Below, in pieces: positions 8,610-17,563 of a DNA stretch of 64,000 nucleotides. The notes beneath the pieces were generated by a model. It was not told the origin of the DNA. It saw only the letters and a list, made by a program, of their open reading frames with translations, and did not search any database. Numbering within the stretch: position 1 is the stretch's first letter; every line of letters begins with the position of its first letter. The position numbers and the translations under genes are program-made. Source of the stretch: Candidatus Villigracilis saccharophilus (lineage in GTDB: Bacteria > Chloroflexota > Anaerolineae > Anaerolineales > Villigracilaceae); the NCBI GenBank assembly GCA_016709305.1, contig JADJNA010000005.1, positions 144,525 through 208,524 of the forward strand, written 5' to 3'.

Positions 8610-9873
8610 TAAATTATATGATGCTTTGGAAACCTGTTTGCAGGAAATTGAGAAAGGGGCAGCGCTTGAAAGTGTCCTCGCGCGTTTCCCTGATCTTGCC
8701 AATGAGTTACGTCCGATCTTGAAGGCTTCCATTCAGGCTCGCAAGTTGAGCGCGGACCCTTCGGCGGATGCGATGCGCCGTGGACGCGCAAAATTATTAC
8801 AGCGCGCCTCCGTGATGCGGGAAGCGAAAACAGCTCCACGCAAACGCGTAATCCCGATCTTCCAACGGCTTGCCCTTTCCCTCGGAATGGCCGCCACTTT
8901 CCTTGTAAGTGGAACTGGTTTGGTGGGCGCATCTGCCACTGCACTGCCTGGTGAAAATCTTTATCCGGTCAAACGCACCTGGGAAGATCTGCAATTGCTT
9001 TTTACACTTGATCGGGATGTCCGTGACGTGGTGAAAAGCCAATTTGAGATCGAACGTTTACATGAAGTGAACGAATTGATTGCTGAAGGCCGCCATGAAG
9101 TTATCCAGTTTGCAGGCGTGTTTATGCAGGTAAATGGCGTCTACTATGTTTCAGGCGTAAATGTTCTCATTCCATCCAATTTGCAGATTCCCGAAATTGG
9201 GTCGGCAGTGATCGTGACTGGACGGACCAATGCGCAGGGATTTGTGGAGTTGGAATCACTCGAACTCCTGCCAGACGGTGTCTTTGTGCCTGTCGGTCTC
9301 CCTGTTGAAATAGAATCAGAGTCTGAGTCAAATTCGAACTCTGATGTTAACGGAAACGAAGGATTAGATTCGATTTCAAATTCAAATAATAGTGATGGGT
9401 CAGGCGGTCAGTCAAGCGATAATGGCAATGAAGCCGGCGGTGGAGATAAACCTGAACATCGCGAAGATTTTGAGGTGGAAGGGGTTGTTGAATCTCTGTC
9501 AGAAACCACGCTTGTGATCCAAGGCAAGACCGTGTATTTGGAAAGTGCCACGATCAAAGGAAATCTGCAGAATGGCGTCAAAGTTGAAATTAAAGGGTAC
9601 TACGCTGAAGATGGAAGATTTATCGTTACTGAAGTAAAAGTAAAGGGTTCCAAATCTGATAGCAACGACAACGACAGCGACAGCGGTGATAATGATAGCG
9701 GCAGCAACGACAACGACAGCGACAGCGGTGATAATGATAGCGGCAGCAACGACAACGACAGCGGCAGTGGTGATAATGATAGTGGCAGCAACGACAGCGG
9801 CAGTAATGCCAATGACAACAGTGATAACGACAGCAATCATAATGATAATGACAATCATAATGGCGGCGGTTAA
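8602..9873 (+). CDS. DUF5667-type membrane protein with Asp/Asn/Ser-rich repeat tail (candidate anti-sigma partner)
   Basis: A 423-residue protein. The N-terminal cytoplasmic part (FPDLANELRPILKAS, about residues 25-40) resembles the DUF5667-associated segment often encoded after Chloroflexi ECF sigma genes. One membrane helix lies at about 85-110, followed by LPGENLYPVKRTWEDLQ. Two DUF5666-like domains follow (FVEVNGVYYVSG-like FMQVNGVYYVSG; VEGVVESLSETTLVIQGKTV). The tail contains three 42-bp/14-residue repeats, consensus SNDNDSDSGDNDSG (9661-9786), then more acidic low complexity. Topology predicts the tail is outside the cell. The start overlaps the sigma gene. The anti-sigma role is inferred from position. 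Confidence 0.8.
   Translation: MNNKLYDALETCLQEIEKGAALESVLARFPDLANELRPILKASIQARKLSADPSADAMRRGRAKLLQRASVMREAKTAPRKRVIPIFQRLALSLGMAATFLVSGTGLVGASATALPGENLYPVKRTWEDLQLLFTLDRDVRDVVKSQFEIERLHEVNELIAEGRHEVIQFAGVFMQVNGVYYVSGVNVLIPSNLQIPEIGSAVIVTGRTNAQGFVELESLELLPDGVFVPVGLPVEIESESESNSNSDVNGNEGLDSISNSNNSDGSGGQSSDNGNEAGGGDKPEHREDFEVEGVVESLSETTLVIQGKTVYLESATIKGNLQNGVKVEIKGYYAEDGRFIVTEVKVKGSKSDSNDNDSDSGDNDSGSNDNDSDSGDNDSGSNDNDSGSGDNDSGSNDSGSNANDNSDNDSNHNDNDNHNGGG
9661..9786 (+). repeat. Three tandem 42-bp repeats coding 14-residue acidic units
   Basis: Units at 9661-9702, 9703-9744 and 9745-9786; the first two are identical and the third differs at a few bases. The repeat stays in frame and encodes Asp/Asn/Ser/Gly-only sequence, spacing acidic residues as in Ca-binding or secreted linker repeats. 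Confidence 0.9.
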
Positions 9874-9885
9874 CAAAGATCAAAA

Positions 9886-9920
9886 ACAAAAAATGCGAGG
9901 TAACCCCTCGCATTTTTTGT
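9886..9920. terminator. Bidirectional rho-independent terminator
   Basis: Perfect 15-bp inverted repeat (ACAAAAAATGCGAGG and its complement) with a 5-nt loop, A-rich and T-rich on the two sides. It closes the sigma operon. Confidence 0.92.
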
Positions 9921-10053
9921 TTAAATAGTCTCTGCTCAATTATCATTGCCATTTCTGCTAAAATGGATTAAATTAGCTACTAGCACGCACGTTCTACAAA
10001 GCTCTCGAAATATGCTATTATCCGGGAGTAAAAAGAAGTTATGGAGACAACTC

Positions 10054-12633
10054 ATGGCAGATTCAAATTTTTACCTTGGTCGTGTAGTGGATGCAAAAAC
10101 CGCGAAGCCCACTACAGTCGCTGTTGAATATGACCCCGCAGATTTAACCACCCACGCCGTTGTCACAGGCATGACAGGTTCAGGAAAAACAGGCTTATGC
10201 GTTGCCCTGCTCGAGGAAGCTGCATTACAAAATGTCCCCGCCATTATCATTGACCCCAAAGGTGACCTGACCAATTTACTTTTGCATTTCCCCGATCTGC
10301 TCCCGCAGGACTTTCAGCCGTGGATCGATCCCGAAATGCAACGCCGCACGGGCAAGACGATGGAACAGATCGCAGATGAGGCATCTTCTGCGTGGGGCGC
10401 TGGATTAAAAGAATGGGGTATCGGGCGGGAGCGTTTGCTCGCGTTGCAGAACGCCGCCAAATTCGCGATCTACACCCCAGGCTCAGATGCCGGTATCTCT
10501 GTCAGCGTGCTTTCCTCGCTGGCTGCGCCTGATCTCGAATGGGCAGCCAACCGCGAGGTTTTGCGTGAACGAATTTCAAGCACTGTCACCGCCTTGCTTG
10601 GTCTGGTCGGCCTGAATGACATTGACCCGATTCGCTCGCGAGAGCATATCCTGCTTTCCAACATTTTCGAATTCCACTGGAGCGCGGGCAATGACCTCGA
10701 TCTCACCGAGCTAATTCTTCAAACGCAAACCCCGCCGTTTCCCAACCTCGGCGCGTTCCCTGTTGATACCTTTTTTCCAGCCAAAGACCGAATGGAACTC
10801 GCGATGGTCTTGAACAACATCCTCGCCTCACCTGCCTTTGAAACGTGGCGCGAGGGCGAAACTCTCGACATCCAATCCATGCTCTTTACACCTGAGGGCA
10901 GACCCCGTCATAGTATTTTTTATCTTGCGCATCTTTCAGATGGTGAGCGCATGTTCTTTGTTACACTTTTGCTTTCCGCTGTTGAAACATGGATGCGTAC
11001 CCAAAAAGGTTCTTCCTCTCTGCGCGCCCTGCTCTACATGGATGAGATCTACGGCTATCTTCCGCCTACCGCCGTTCCCCCCTCAAAAGGTCCGTTGCTT
11101 CGAATGTTGAAGCAAGCCCGCGCCTTTGGGCTTGGTCTTTTGCTCGCTACCCAAAACCCTGTGGATATGGATTACAAGGCTCTCTCAAACACAGGTACAT
11201 GGTTCATTGGCAAACTCCAGACTGAGCGCGATAAGAACCGCTTATTGGATGGTCTCGAAAGCGCCGCGGGCGGGATCCCGCGCGCTGAGATGGATAAATT
11301 AATCTCATCGCTTGGCAAACGTGTCTTTGTCATGCACAATGTTCACGAAAAAATGCCTGTCTTAATTCAAACCCGCTGGGCGATGAATTTCCTGGCTGGA
11401 CCTATGACGCGAGCCCAGATCCCCGCCCTCAATCAGTTGGTGAACGCTGTGGCAGCGCCTCGCACTGCGCCTCTAGCAGCTCCCGCTTCGAAGGCAGGCG
11501 AATTGGCGGATACACCACTTCGCCCTTCTGTCGAAGCCTTCCAGCCTGTTTCAGTTGCACCAATGTCCCAATCTTCTGAACCGCAGTCTGTGGGCGTTCA
11601 GCCTTCCGCGCGCAACCTTCAACCGTCAACCAATGGAAATTTAACAAAACCCACTCCTCCTGCCGGCATCCGCGAATATTTCCTGCCCCAGAATTTCAGT
11701 CTGCCCGAGGCTTTTTCCTCCGCTCAACGCTCCATGCCTTCGCAAGCCATGATCCAGGGTGTGATCTATCGGCCGTCTCTCCTTGCCGCCGCCCAGGTCA
11801 GGTTACTTGACCGCAAATATGGCGTGGATGCAGAAGTCACTAAAACGGCGCTTGTTAACTCGCTTGATCGTCGCGGTATTGTCCGCTGGGATGAATTCCC
11901 TTACGCCGGGCCTTCGCTGGATAAAGTCGAAACCATGCCGGCCGCAGGCGCACGCTTTGGCGCAATAGATGCGCCGTTGAATGACTCAAAATTGATGACC
12001 GCTCTGCAAAAAGATTTCACCGATTGGATCTTCCGTAATACGTCAGTCATGGCGCGCGAAAATCGCGCTCTTAAAGTTTCGGCGGGACCTGATGTCACAC
12101 AGGCTGAATTCATGAAGGCGTGTTCCGATGCCGCGAGTGACGCGCGTGATGCCGAAGTCGCAAAGAAAGCCGCAGCGATCGACAGGAAGATCAAGTCTCT
12201 AGAAGATAAACTCTTCCGCGAAGAACGCGAACTCCAACAGGATCAGGCGGATTTGCAAAATCGGAATATCGAGACAGGTCTGAGCGGGGCAGAGGCTGTC
12301 GCTGGACTGTTAGGTTTTGGCCGCAAGAAAAGCCTCTCCACTTCCGTCTCGAAATTTCGCATGGCACAGAACGCCAAAGAAGATGTGCGCGAATCGGAAG
12401 AATCCATCACACAATACAAAAAAGATCTCGCTGCATTGGAACGTCAGCGAGAAGAAATTGCTACAGAGGTCAACGAGCGTTGGGGCAGCCTTGTCAACGA
12501 GATCAGCGAAGTCAGCATTAAACCGAAGAAAACAGATATCTATGTCAATATCTTTGGCGTGGCCTGGAAACCGTTTTACATTGTGCAGGCAGGTGATGAG
12601 ACGATTGAGTTGCCCGCCTTTGGCGCGGAATAA
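10054..12633 (+). CDS. HerA-like ATPase / helicase-type ATP-binding protein
   Basis: An 859-residue cytoplasmic P-loop ATPase of the HerA/FtsK-like (VirB4-type) clade. Walker A is VTGMTGSGKTGL (about residue 30), followed by IIDPKGDLTNLL. Walker B is ALLYMDEIYGYLP, then the sensor/Arg region LKQARAFGLGLLLATQNP. A Pro/Ser-rich linker (about 460-560) contains in-frame heptamer repeats (11613-11633). The C-terminal part has a long coiled coil (about 700-820) and ends in a small domain. Start 10054 follows GGAGACAACTC; 36 upstream codons are unconserved. It stands alone between two terminators/repeats. Role in DNA processing or translocation is inferred. Confidence 0.85.
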   Translation: MADSNFYLGRVVDAKTAKPTTVAVEYDPADLTTHAVVTGMTGSGKTGLCVALLEEAALQNVPAIIIDPKGDLTNLLLHFPDLLPQDFQPWIDPEMQRRTGKTMEQIADEASSAWGAGLKEWGIGRERLLALQNAAKFAIYTPGSDAGISVSVLSSLAAPDLEWAANREVLRERISSTVTALLGLVGLNDIDPIRSREHILLSNIFEFHWSAGNDLDLTELILQTQTPPFPNLGAFPVDTFFPAKDRMELAMVLNNILASPAFETWREGETLDIQSMLFTPEGRPRHSIFYLAHLSDGERMFFVTLLLSAVETWMRTQKGSSSLRALLYMDEIYGYLPPTAVPPSKGPLLRMLKQARAFGLGLLLATQNPVDMDYKALSNTGTWFIGKLQTERDKNRLLDGLESAAGGIPRAEMDKLISSLGKRVFVMHNVHEKMPVLIQTRWAMNFLAGPMTRAQIPALNQLVNAVAAPRTAPLAAPASKAGELADTPLRPSVEAFQPVSVAPMSQSSEPQSVGVQPSARNLQPSTNGNLTKPTPPAGIREYFLPQNFSLPEAFSSAQRSMPSQAMIQGVIYRPSLLAAAQVRLLDRKYGVDAEVTKTALVNSLDRRGIVRWDEFPYAGPSLDKVETMPAAGARFGAIDAPLNDSKLMTALQKDFTDWIFRNTSVMARENRALKVSAGPDVTQAEFMKACSDAASDARDAEVAKKAAAIDRKIKSLEDKLFREERELQQDQADLQNRNIETGLSGAEAVAGLLGFGRKKSLSTSVSKFRMAQNAKEDVRESEESITQYKKDLAALERQREEIATEVNERWGSLVNEISEVSIKPKKTDIYVNIFGVAWKPFYIVQAGDETIELPAFGAE
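11613..11633 (+). repeat. In-frame heptamer tract
   Basis: CAACCTT, CAACCGT, CAACCAA: three consecutive 7-mers within the linker of the HerA-like gene. Confidence 0.6.
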
Positions 12634-12744
12634 TGGCTTCTTGTGAGACGGCCTGGAACTTGACAAAGCAATCTCCCAATAGAGTTGGTCATGGCTTCAG
12701 TTAAAGAACATTGACGCCTTCGCGATGACATAAAATATGTAAGG

Positions 12745-12769
12745 TAGTGACGACCTCAAGTCGTCACTA
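12745..12769. repeat. TAGTGACGAC palindrome
   Basis: Arms TAGTGACGAC and GTCGTCACTA around CTCAA: a perfect 10-bp stem in the intergenic stretch before the methyltransferase-like gene. No T-tract follows, so it looks more like a REP-type repeat than a terminator. Confidence 0.7.
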
Positions 12770-12788
12770 TGATTTAAAGGATAAAACT

Positions 12789-13364
12789 GTGAGTATTGTG
12801 ATCCTGTTATTTTCATTGACTCTGTGGGGTATCATCCATTCGATCCTGGCGTCAAACTTTGCCAAGGATATGCTGGGTAGCGCAAGGTTATATCGACTTG
12901 GATATAACCTGTTCGCCGCGGCAAGTTTTTTGCCCATTCTGTATTTGATGAGAACATTACCAGATCGGTTGGTGTACCAGGTCCCGGCTCCGTGGAGCAT
13001 GGTAATGTTTGGAGGGCAAATCTTTGCCGCGTTGATGTTATTGACCGCGTTCCTGCAAACCGATTCCCTATCATTTGTCGGCTTGCGCCAACTGTTCGAA
13101 ACCGAGAAACGAGGCTCACTTGTTACCCAAGGGTTATATCGAGTCGTGCGGCATCCGTTATACACCTTTGGGTTGCTGTCTGTCTGGCTCACATCAACCG
13201 TCTCACAGAATACACTCACCGTCTATATCGGCGCCACTCTCTACACATTGATAGGCGCGTATTTTGAGGAACGAAAACTTCTGCGTGAGTTTGGCGATGG
13301 ATATGCCGAATATCGAAGAACCACTCCCATGCTAATTCCCTGGGTCAGGCTGGGTAAACAATAA
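12789..13364 (+). CDS. Isoprenylcysteine carboxyl methyltransferase-like membrane protein (NnrU/ICMT group)
   Basis: A 191-residue integral membrane protein with five or six hydrophobic segments. The C-terminal motif GLYRVVRHPLYTFGLL, then FEERKLLREFGDGYAEY and a final TPMLIPW, is the conserved SAM-binding hallmark of ICMT/PEMT-like methyltransferases. The GTG start at 12789 is preferred because AAAGGATAAAACT precedes it. A longer reading from GTG 12747 would translate through the palindrome at 12745-12769. The methyl acceptor is unknown. Confidence 0.8.
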   Translation: MSIVILLFSLTLWGIIHSILASNFAKDMLGSARLYRLGYNLFAAASFLPILYLMRTLPDRLVYQVPAPWSMVMFGGQIFAALMLLTAFLQTDSLSFVGLRQLFETEKRGSLVTQGLYRVVRHPLYTFGLLSVWLTSTVSQNTLTVYIGATLYTLIGAYFEERKLLREFGDGYAEYRRTTPMLIPWVRLGKQ

Positions 13365-13375
13365 CCAGGCACCGG

Positions 13376-13726
13376 TCAACCTGTCTCAATCCCCAATATC
13401 GAAGTTAATCCCTGCACAAACAAACTCCCTCCGAAAAAAAGTACCGTGTTCTTCACATCCCCGCTGACAATGGACCAGTGGATGCCCCAGGCTATAGCGG
13501 ATATGCTCACAATGACAAGGAATAATCCGCTTAGCAGCATGCGGCTCTGGCTGATGGGTTGAATACCGTCTTTGAGAGTCAACCCCCCAAAATAGATCGC
13601 AAGGATCCCCGCGCCTGTCTTGAAAGCGATCCATCCCAACGCTTCGCCCGCCGAAACGCAAGACAGGATCAACAATCCGCCGATGAGTGAATTGATAAAT
13701 GCCAAAAGAATAGCAATGACTTTCAT
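13376..13726 (-). CDS. Small membrane protein of unknown function
   Basis: A 116-residue protein with three to four hydrophobic helices (residues about 3-25, 30-50, 63-85, 92-112) and no recognisable catalytic motif. I do not recognise a family. GGAGGCGCTTTT provides a strong ribosome site, but that site is itself one arm of an 11-bp hairpin (13728-13774), which could hide it. It converges on the methyltransferase-like gene with an 11-nt gap. Confidence 0.6.
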   Translation of the reverse strand: MKVIAILLAFINSLIGGLLILSCVSAGEALGWIAFKTGAGILAIYFGGLTLKDGIQPISQSRMLLSGLFLVIVSISAIAWGIHWSIVSGDVKNTVLFFGGSLFVQGLTSILGIETG

Positions 13727-13727
13727 A

Positions 13728-13774
13728 AAAGCGCCTCCATCGTATCTGTTTCAAGGATACAAGGGAGGCGCTTT
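13728..13774 (-). promoter_or_regulatory. Hairpin sequestering a Shine-Dalgarno sequence
   Basis: AAAGCGCCTCC (13728-13738) and GGAGGCGCTTT (13764-13774) are perfectly complementary. Read on the minus strand, the start-proximal arm is the GGAGG ribosome site of the small membrane protein. An inner GTATC/GATAC stem extends the fold. It is either a translational switch or an upstream terminator-like hairpin. Confidence 0.6.
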
Positions 13775-13869
13775 CATTTTCTATTGAGAGTCTGTCAAAG
13801 ACTATAAGAAAATTTCATCGCTCCATACCGAACGAGGAAATTAACACTGTCATGCGATTTCTGCCGTGT

Positions 13870-14124
13870 TTATCCGACCTTGGGTTTGGCTATGTTGACC
13901 TTGAGCGTATTATCTGCCAGTGAATAAGCATTGAACATGCTGATCGCCTTGTCAGCATCTGCCTGCGCAGGCATGGATACAAATGCAAAACCCTTCGACA
14001 AGCCAGTGCCTTTATCCATTACGAGGTCGACCGAAGTAACGGCTCCCGCTGTTGCGAACAGGGTATTAATTTCTTCCCGTGTGGTGCTCTTGGCCAAATT
14101 TCCTACATAAATTCTTACATCCAT
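13870..14124 (-). CDS. RRM-domain RNA-binding protein
   Basis: An 84-residue single RNA-recognition-motif protein of the bacterial Rbp type. RNP-2 is IYVGNL and RNP-1 is KGFAFVSM, with the spacing of the beta-alpha-beta-beta-alpha-beta fold. It binds single-stranded RNA and is often cold-induced in other bacteria. Start 14124 follows GAGAAGGATG; a 25-codon upstream extension runs through a terminator and is rejected. The C-terminus is short (AKPKVG), lacking the glycine-rich tail of some cyanobacterial homologues. Confidence 0.93.
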   Translation of the reverse strand: MDVRIYVGNLAKSTTREEINTLFATAGAVTSVDLVMDKGTGLSKGFAFVSMPAQADADKAISMFNAYSLADNTLKVNIAKPKVG

Positions 14125-14156
14125 TTTATTACATCCTTCTCCAGCTCGGCTGGAAA

Positions 14157-14194
14157 TAAAAAAAAATGACCGCAACCCTATAAGAGGGTCGGCG
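14157..14194 (-). terminator. Terminator of the leucyl aminopeptidase gene
   Basis: On the minus strand, a CCGC..ACCCT / AGGGT..GCGG stem is followed by a run of nine Ts. It lies between pepA and the RRM gene, which therefore probably has its own promoter. Confidence 0.75.
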
Positions 14195-14292
14195 GCCAAG
14201 TGGTGCGGCGAAGATCCAGTTATTTATTACTCATTCAGTGTAGCACACATTCCGTTCACAGGCGGGGTGATTCAGTCTATGTGGGAATATGG

Positions 14293-15804
14293 TTATTTCC
14301 ATTCCCTCGCAAAACTGACCAGCGCTCTCACACCGAAGCCTGTCGCGCCGCGGGTTACATGCGGCGGGTGAGTGTGCGGATACAGAGGGGTGCTGCCGAT
14401 TTTATCTAACGCCATTCCTGCGATGTCCCAATGTGTCCAGGGATAGGACGTGAATTCTTCAAGAAATACAGCGCTGCTACCTACTCCGCTGCCGGCTCCA
14501 CCGCTATTCTTGATATCCGCATAGTCGGTCTTGATCTTTTCGTAATATTCAACATATAAAGGCAAGCGCCATAACTTTTCACCAGAGGCATTACTGGCTT
14601 CATTCACTTTTTGGGCAAGTGAGTCATCATTCGCAAAATAGCCTGCAGCTACATTCTGACCGAGCGCTGTCACACATGCGCCTGTCAATGTTGCCAGATC
14701 GATCACGGCTTTGGGTTTGAATTCCGCCGCGTAGGATAGCGCGTCCGCCAAGGTCATGCGTCCTTCCGCGTCGGTATTGATGATCTCAATCGTTTTTCCA
14801 TTGCGCGCGCGGACCACGTCCGCAGGACGGTAGGCGGTTCCGCTGGGCATGTTCTCGCAGGCAGCGATCAGCCCGACAAGATGCACAGGTAGCTTCAACT
14901 TTGCAATCGCCTTAAACGCCCCAATGACCGCCGCCGCGCCGCTCATATCTGAGCGCATATCTTCCATACCATCCGCACCCTTCAAACTGATTCCGCCCGT
15001 ATCAAATGTAATGCCTTTTCCAACAAATACAAGCGGAGGTTCGTCTGAGCCGTTGTATTCCATCTCAATGAACTTAGGCGGGTTGGCGGAGCCCTGTGCC
15101 ACTGACAAATACGCATTCATGTTCTGTGACCGGATCCATTCGAGGTCGTGTACTGTGCACTTAATTCCGGCCTCATTGGCCATATTCTGAGCGGATTCTG
15201 CCAGTGCGGCGGGGGTCATATTATTCGGCGACTGATTGACAAGGTCGCGGGCGCAGTACACGCCTGAAGCTACAGATTGTCCGGTGCTGATTCCTGATTC
15301 AACCGCTTCGATTTTTTGCGCATTTGATTCAACCAATGTCAAGGAATCTACATCTTCACGCTCAACCGGGCTTGTATGATTTTTTCGCCAGCGATACAAG
15401 CCGAGCAATGTCCCTTCAACCATGGACTGCGCTGCGGATGAAATATCCATGGAACTGGCGCCGAACACGCAGGATGCAATTGTTTTGCACCCTAACTCGC
15501 GGGCTTTCTTTGCCCCCGCAGCCGCTGCCTGACGAATTCGATCAAGTGAAATATCTTCGATTTTACCGAGGCCAACCACGATCACTCGCTGGGCTGGCAT
15601 GACTCCGCGTGAATAAAGAATAGCCGTTTCATTTAGTTTTCCGCGCACATCTTTGGCATTCACGAGCTCGCTGACAGCGCCATTTAATGCCATATCCACT
15701 GCGCCCGTCGCTCCCGATGAAATGTCGACGCCTTCATACAAACTTACAAGGATCGCATCCGCGCTCACTGCCTGAATTAATGAGTTACTGATTTTTATAT
15801 CCAT
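14293..15804 (-). CDS. pepA: Leucyl aminopeptidase (M17 family)
   Basis: A 503-residue cytosolic di-zinc aminopeptidase that releases N-terminal residues from peptides. The C-terminal catalytic domain shows VFVGKGITFDTGGISLKG (metal ligands and Lys), DMSGAAAVIG and the M17 signature NTDAEGRMTLADAL, followed by KAVIDLATLTGACVTALG. The N-terminal macro-like domain spans about residues 1-160. Start: ATG 15804 with GGGAGCGAAC; a TTG four codons upstream is also open. Length is normal. Monocistronic, judged by its terminator. Confidence 0.95.
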   Translation of the reverse strand: MDIKISNSLIQAVSADAILVSLYEGVDISSGATGAVDMALNGAVSELVNAKDVRGKLNETAILYSRGVMPAQRVIVVGLGKIEDISLDRIRQAAAAGAKKARELGCKTIASCVFGASSMDISSAAQSMVEGTLLGLYRWRKNHTSPVEREDVDSLTLVESNAQKIEAVESGISTGQSVASGVYCARDLVNQSPNNMTPAALAESAQNMANEAGIKCTVHDLEWIRSQNMNAYLSVAQGSANPPKFIEMEYNGSDEPPLVFVGKGITFDTGGISLKGADGMEDMRSDMSGAAAVIGAFKAIAKLKLPVHLVGLIAACENMPSGTAYRPADVVRARNGKTIEIINTDAEGRMTLADALSYAAEFKPKAVIDLATLTGACVTALGQNVAAGYFANDDSLAQKVNEASNASGEKLWRLPLYVEYYEKIKTDYADIKNSGGAGSGVGSSAVFLEEFTSYPWTHWDIAGMALDKIGSTPLYPHTHPPHVTRGATGFGVRALVSFAREWK

Positions 15805-15816
15805 GTTCGCTCCCAA

Positions 15817-16263
15817 TTCGTTGAAATGTTACTTTATAACTTATTCAATCATATCATCTAAGCAAAAAGATGTAGTACAAAATTTCAAGTTGTTTTGCGT
15901 TGATAAAGAGTTTTGTCTGATTGAGGGCTGTCCAGCGATTGCTTGTTAAAGTTGCAGCTTTGAAAGCAGTCTGATTCCAATTTCTATCAGAGAAGAAGCG
16001 GGAATACTTCAAATCAGAAGGATGCAGAGATGATGGAATTTTGGAGTTCAGAGGTATATTCAGTCTGGAAAGGAGTGGGGCAGGGATTACTTTCTTTGAT
16101 AAATCCAACCAGGGTTGTTCCTCTGTCATCAGAGAGCATCTGTGTCAGAATTAGTAATGATCGCGTGAATTCATTCTTCAATTTGCCAATCAACCATTAA
16201 AATCATTCCGTTGAATGATGTAATAATCTACGTTTCAATGTGAAATTCTGGAATTGCACACAT
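15817..16263. other. Intergenic stretch without a convincing gene
   Basis: 447 bases between divergent pepA and the glycerate-kinase remnant. A 91-codon minus-strand ORF (15854-16129) has no ribosome site and no recognisable motif. The base composition is more A/T-rich than in flanking genes. No RNA gene or repeat was recognised. Confidence 0.4.
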
Positions 16264-17563
16264 ATGTTGACCACCCGATCTTTCCTTACTCATACCCTGT
16301 CTCATCACCCACAAGGCCAGGCCGTCACGCGCATCCTTGCTGCAGCCATTCATGCTGTTGAGCCGCAAGCGGCAGTCCGTCGTTTTTTCCAACGCCAGGG
16401 ATATACTCTCCTAATTAATGGTCAGGAATATTATCTGGATAAAATGGGGCGGATTCTGCTCCTTGGGTTGGGCAAAGCGTCGCTGGCAATGACGTTGCCT
16501 TTGGCAGATTTGCTTGCGGATCTTTCTCCCCGTGGATTGCTCATTCCAAAACAGACCCCTCTTCATGCTTTGAGCGGATTCGACATCCAGCCCGGTGGGC
16601 ATCCTGTTCCAGACGCAAACAGTGTGCTTGCCGGAGAAAAAGCCATTCAATTGGTACAGGGTCTTAACGAAAATGATCTGCTGATTTGCCTGATTTCGGG
16701 TGGCGGCTCCGCGCTAATGAGCGCTCCGCGGTCTGGCACTACTCTCTCCGATTTGCGTGAACTCACCTCCGCATTGCTGGCTTGCGGTGCGCGCATTGAC
16801 GAGATCAACACACTGCGCCGCCACCTGGATCAACTCAAAGGCGGCGGGCTTGCGCGACTCGCTTTCCCGGCAAAGGTTGTCAGCCTGATTCTTTCAGATG
16901 TGGTGGGCAACCCGCTCGAAGCGATCGCATCCGGCCCCACTGCGCCAGATCCAAAAATATGGGTTGCGGCAGACTGTTCCGGCCGCGATTCCTGCAGGAT
17001 TGGAAAATGCCCCTGAGACACCCAAACCTGGCGACAGGTTGTTCGAGCGAGTGCAAAATGTCATTGTGGGCAGTAACCTGCTGGCGGCAGAATCTGCAGC
17101 AGCGCAGTCCAAAACCGAAGGGTTTTATACGCAGCTATTGGGCAATGACTGGCAGGGGGAAGCGCGTGATGTCAGCCGGAAACTTAGTACCATTGTAAAA
17201 AATACAACGAGTCAGCGACCATTTTGTCTTGTGGCGGGCGGCGAAACAACTGTTACCCTGCGCGGGGGCGGGCGCGGCGGACGCAATCAGGAATTAGCCC
17301 TTGCCGCTGTGCGGCAGTTGGCGGACATGAAAGACACATTGCTCATAACTTTGGCAACCGATGGGGAGGATGGTCCCACTGATGCAGCCGGGGCTGTGGT
17401 AAACACCGAGACACTCAAGCGCGGGTTGTCAGCTGGACTTTTCCCCGAAACATTCCTGGATAACAACGATGCCTACACCTACTTTAGCGAGCTGAATGAT
17501 TTAATCAAGATCGGCCCGAGTGGGACAAATGTAAATGATCTGATATTTTGCTTTGGGTTTTAG
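16264..17563 (+). pseudogene. Glycerate 2-kinase (DUF4147/MOFRL type), broken by internal deletion and frameshift
   Basis: Phosphorylates D-glycerate to 2-phosphoglycerate. The N-terminal part shows LLLGLGKASLAMT, HPVPDANSVLAGEKAI and LISGGGSALMSAP. The C-terminal part shows LVAGGETTVTLRG and GRGGRNQELALAA, then TDGEDGPTDAAGA, all canonical. At about 16950 the reading passes from SGPTAPDP directly to KYGLRQTVPAAI in another frame. The usual ten to twelve residues between these are absent, so about 34 nt were lost, with a net frameshift. This cannot be a single-base error. Start ATG 16264; an ATG at 16240 adds eight unconserved residues. Confidence 0.88.

Noticed and set aside
9661..9786. CRISPR-like array
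   Set aside because: Units are contiguous without spacers and are coding; no cas genes are nearby.
9499..9952. Long antisense and alternative-frame ORFs over the acidic repeat
   Set aside because: Low-complexity shadows produced by the 42-bp repeats.
12747..12788. GTG 12747 start for the ICMT-like gene
   Set aside because: It would translate through a palindromic repeat, and a better ribosome site precedes GTG 12789.
15854..16129. 91-codon minus-strand ORF upstream of pepA
   Set aside because: No ribosome site, no motif, and A/T-rich intergenic character; kept only as part of a gene-free stretch.
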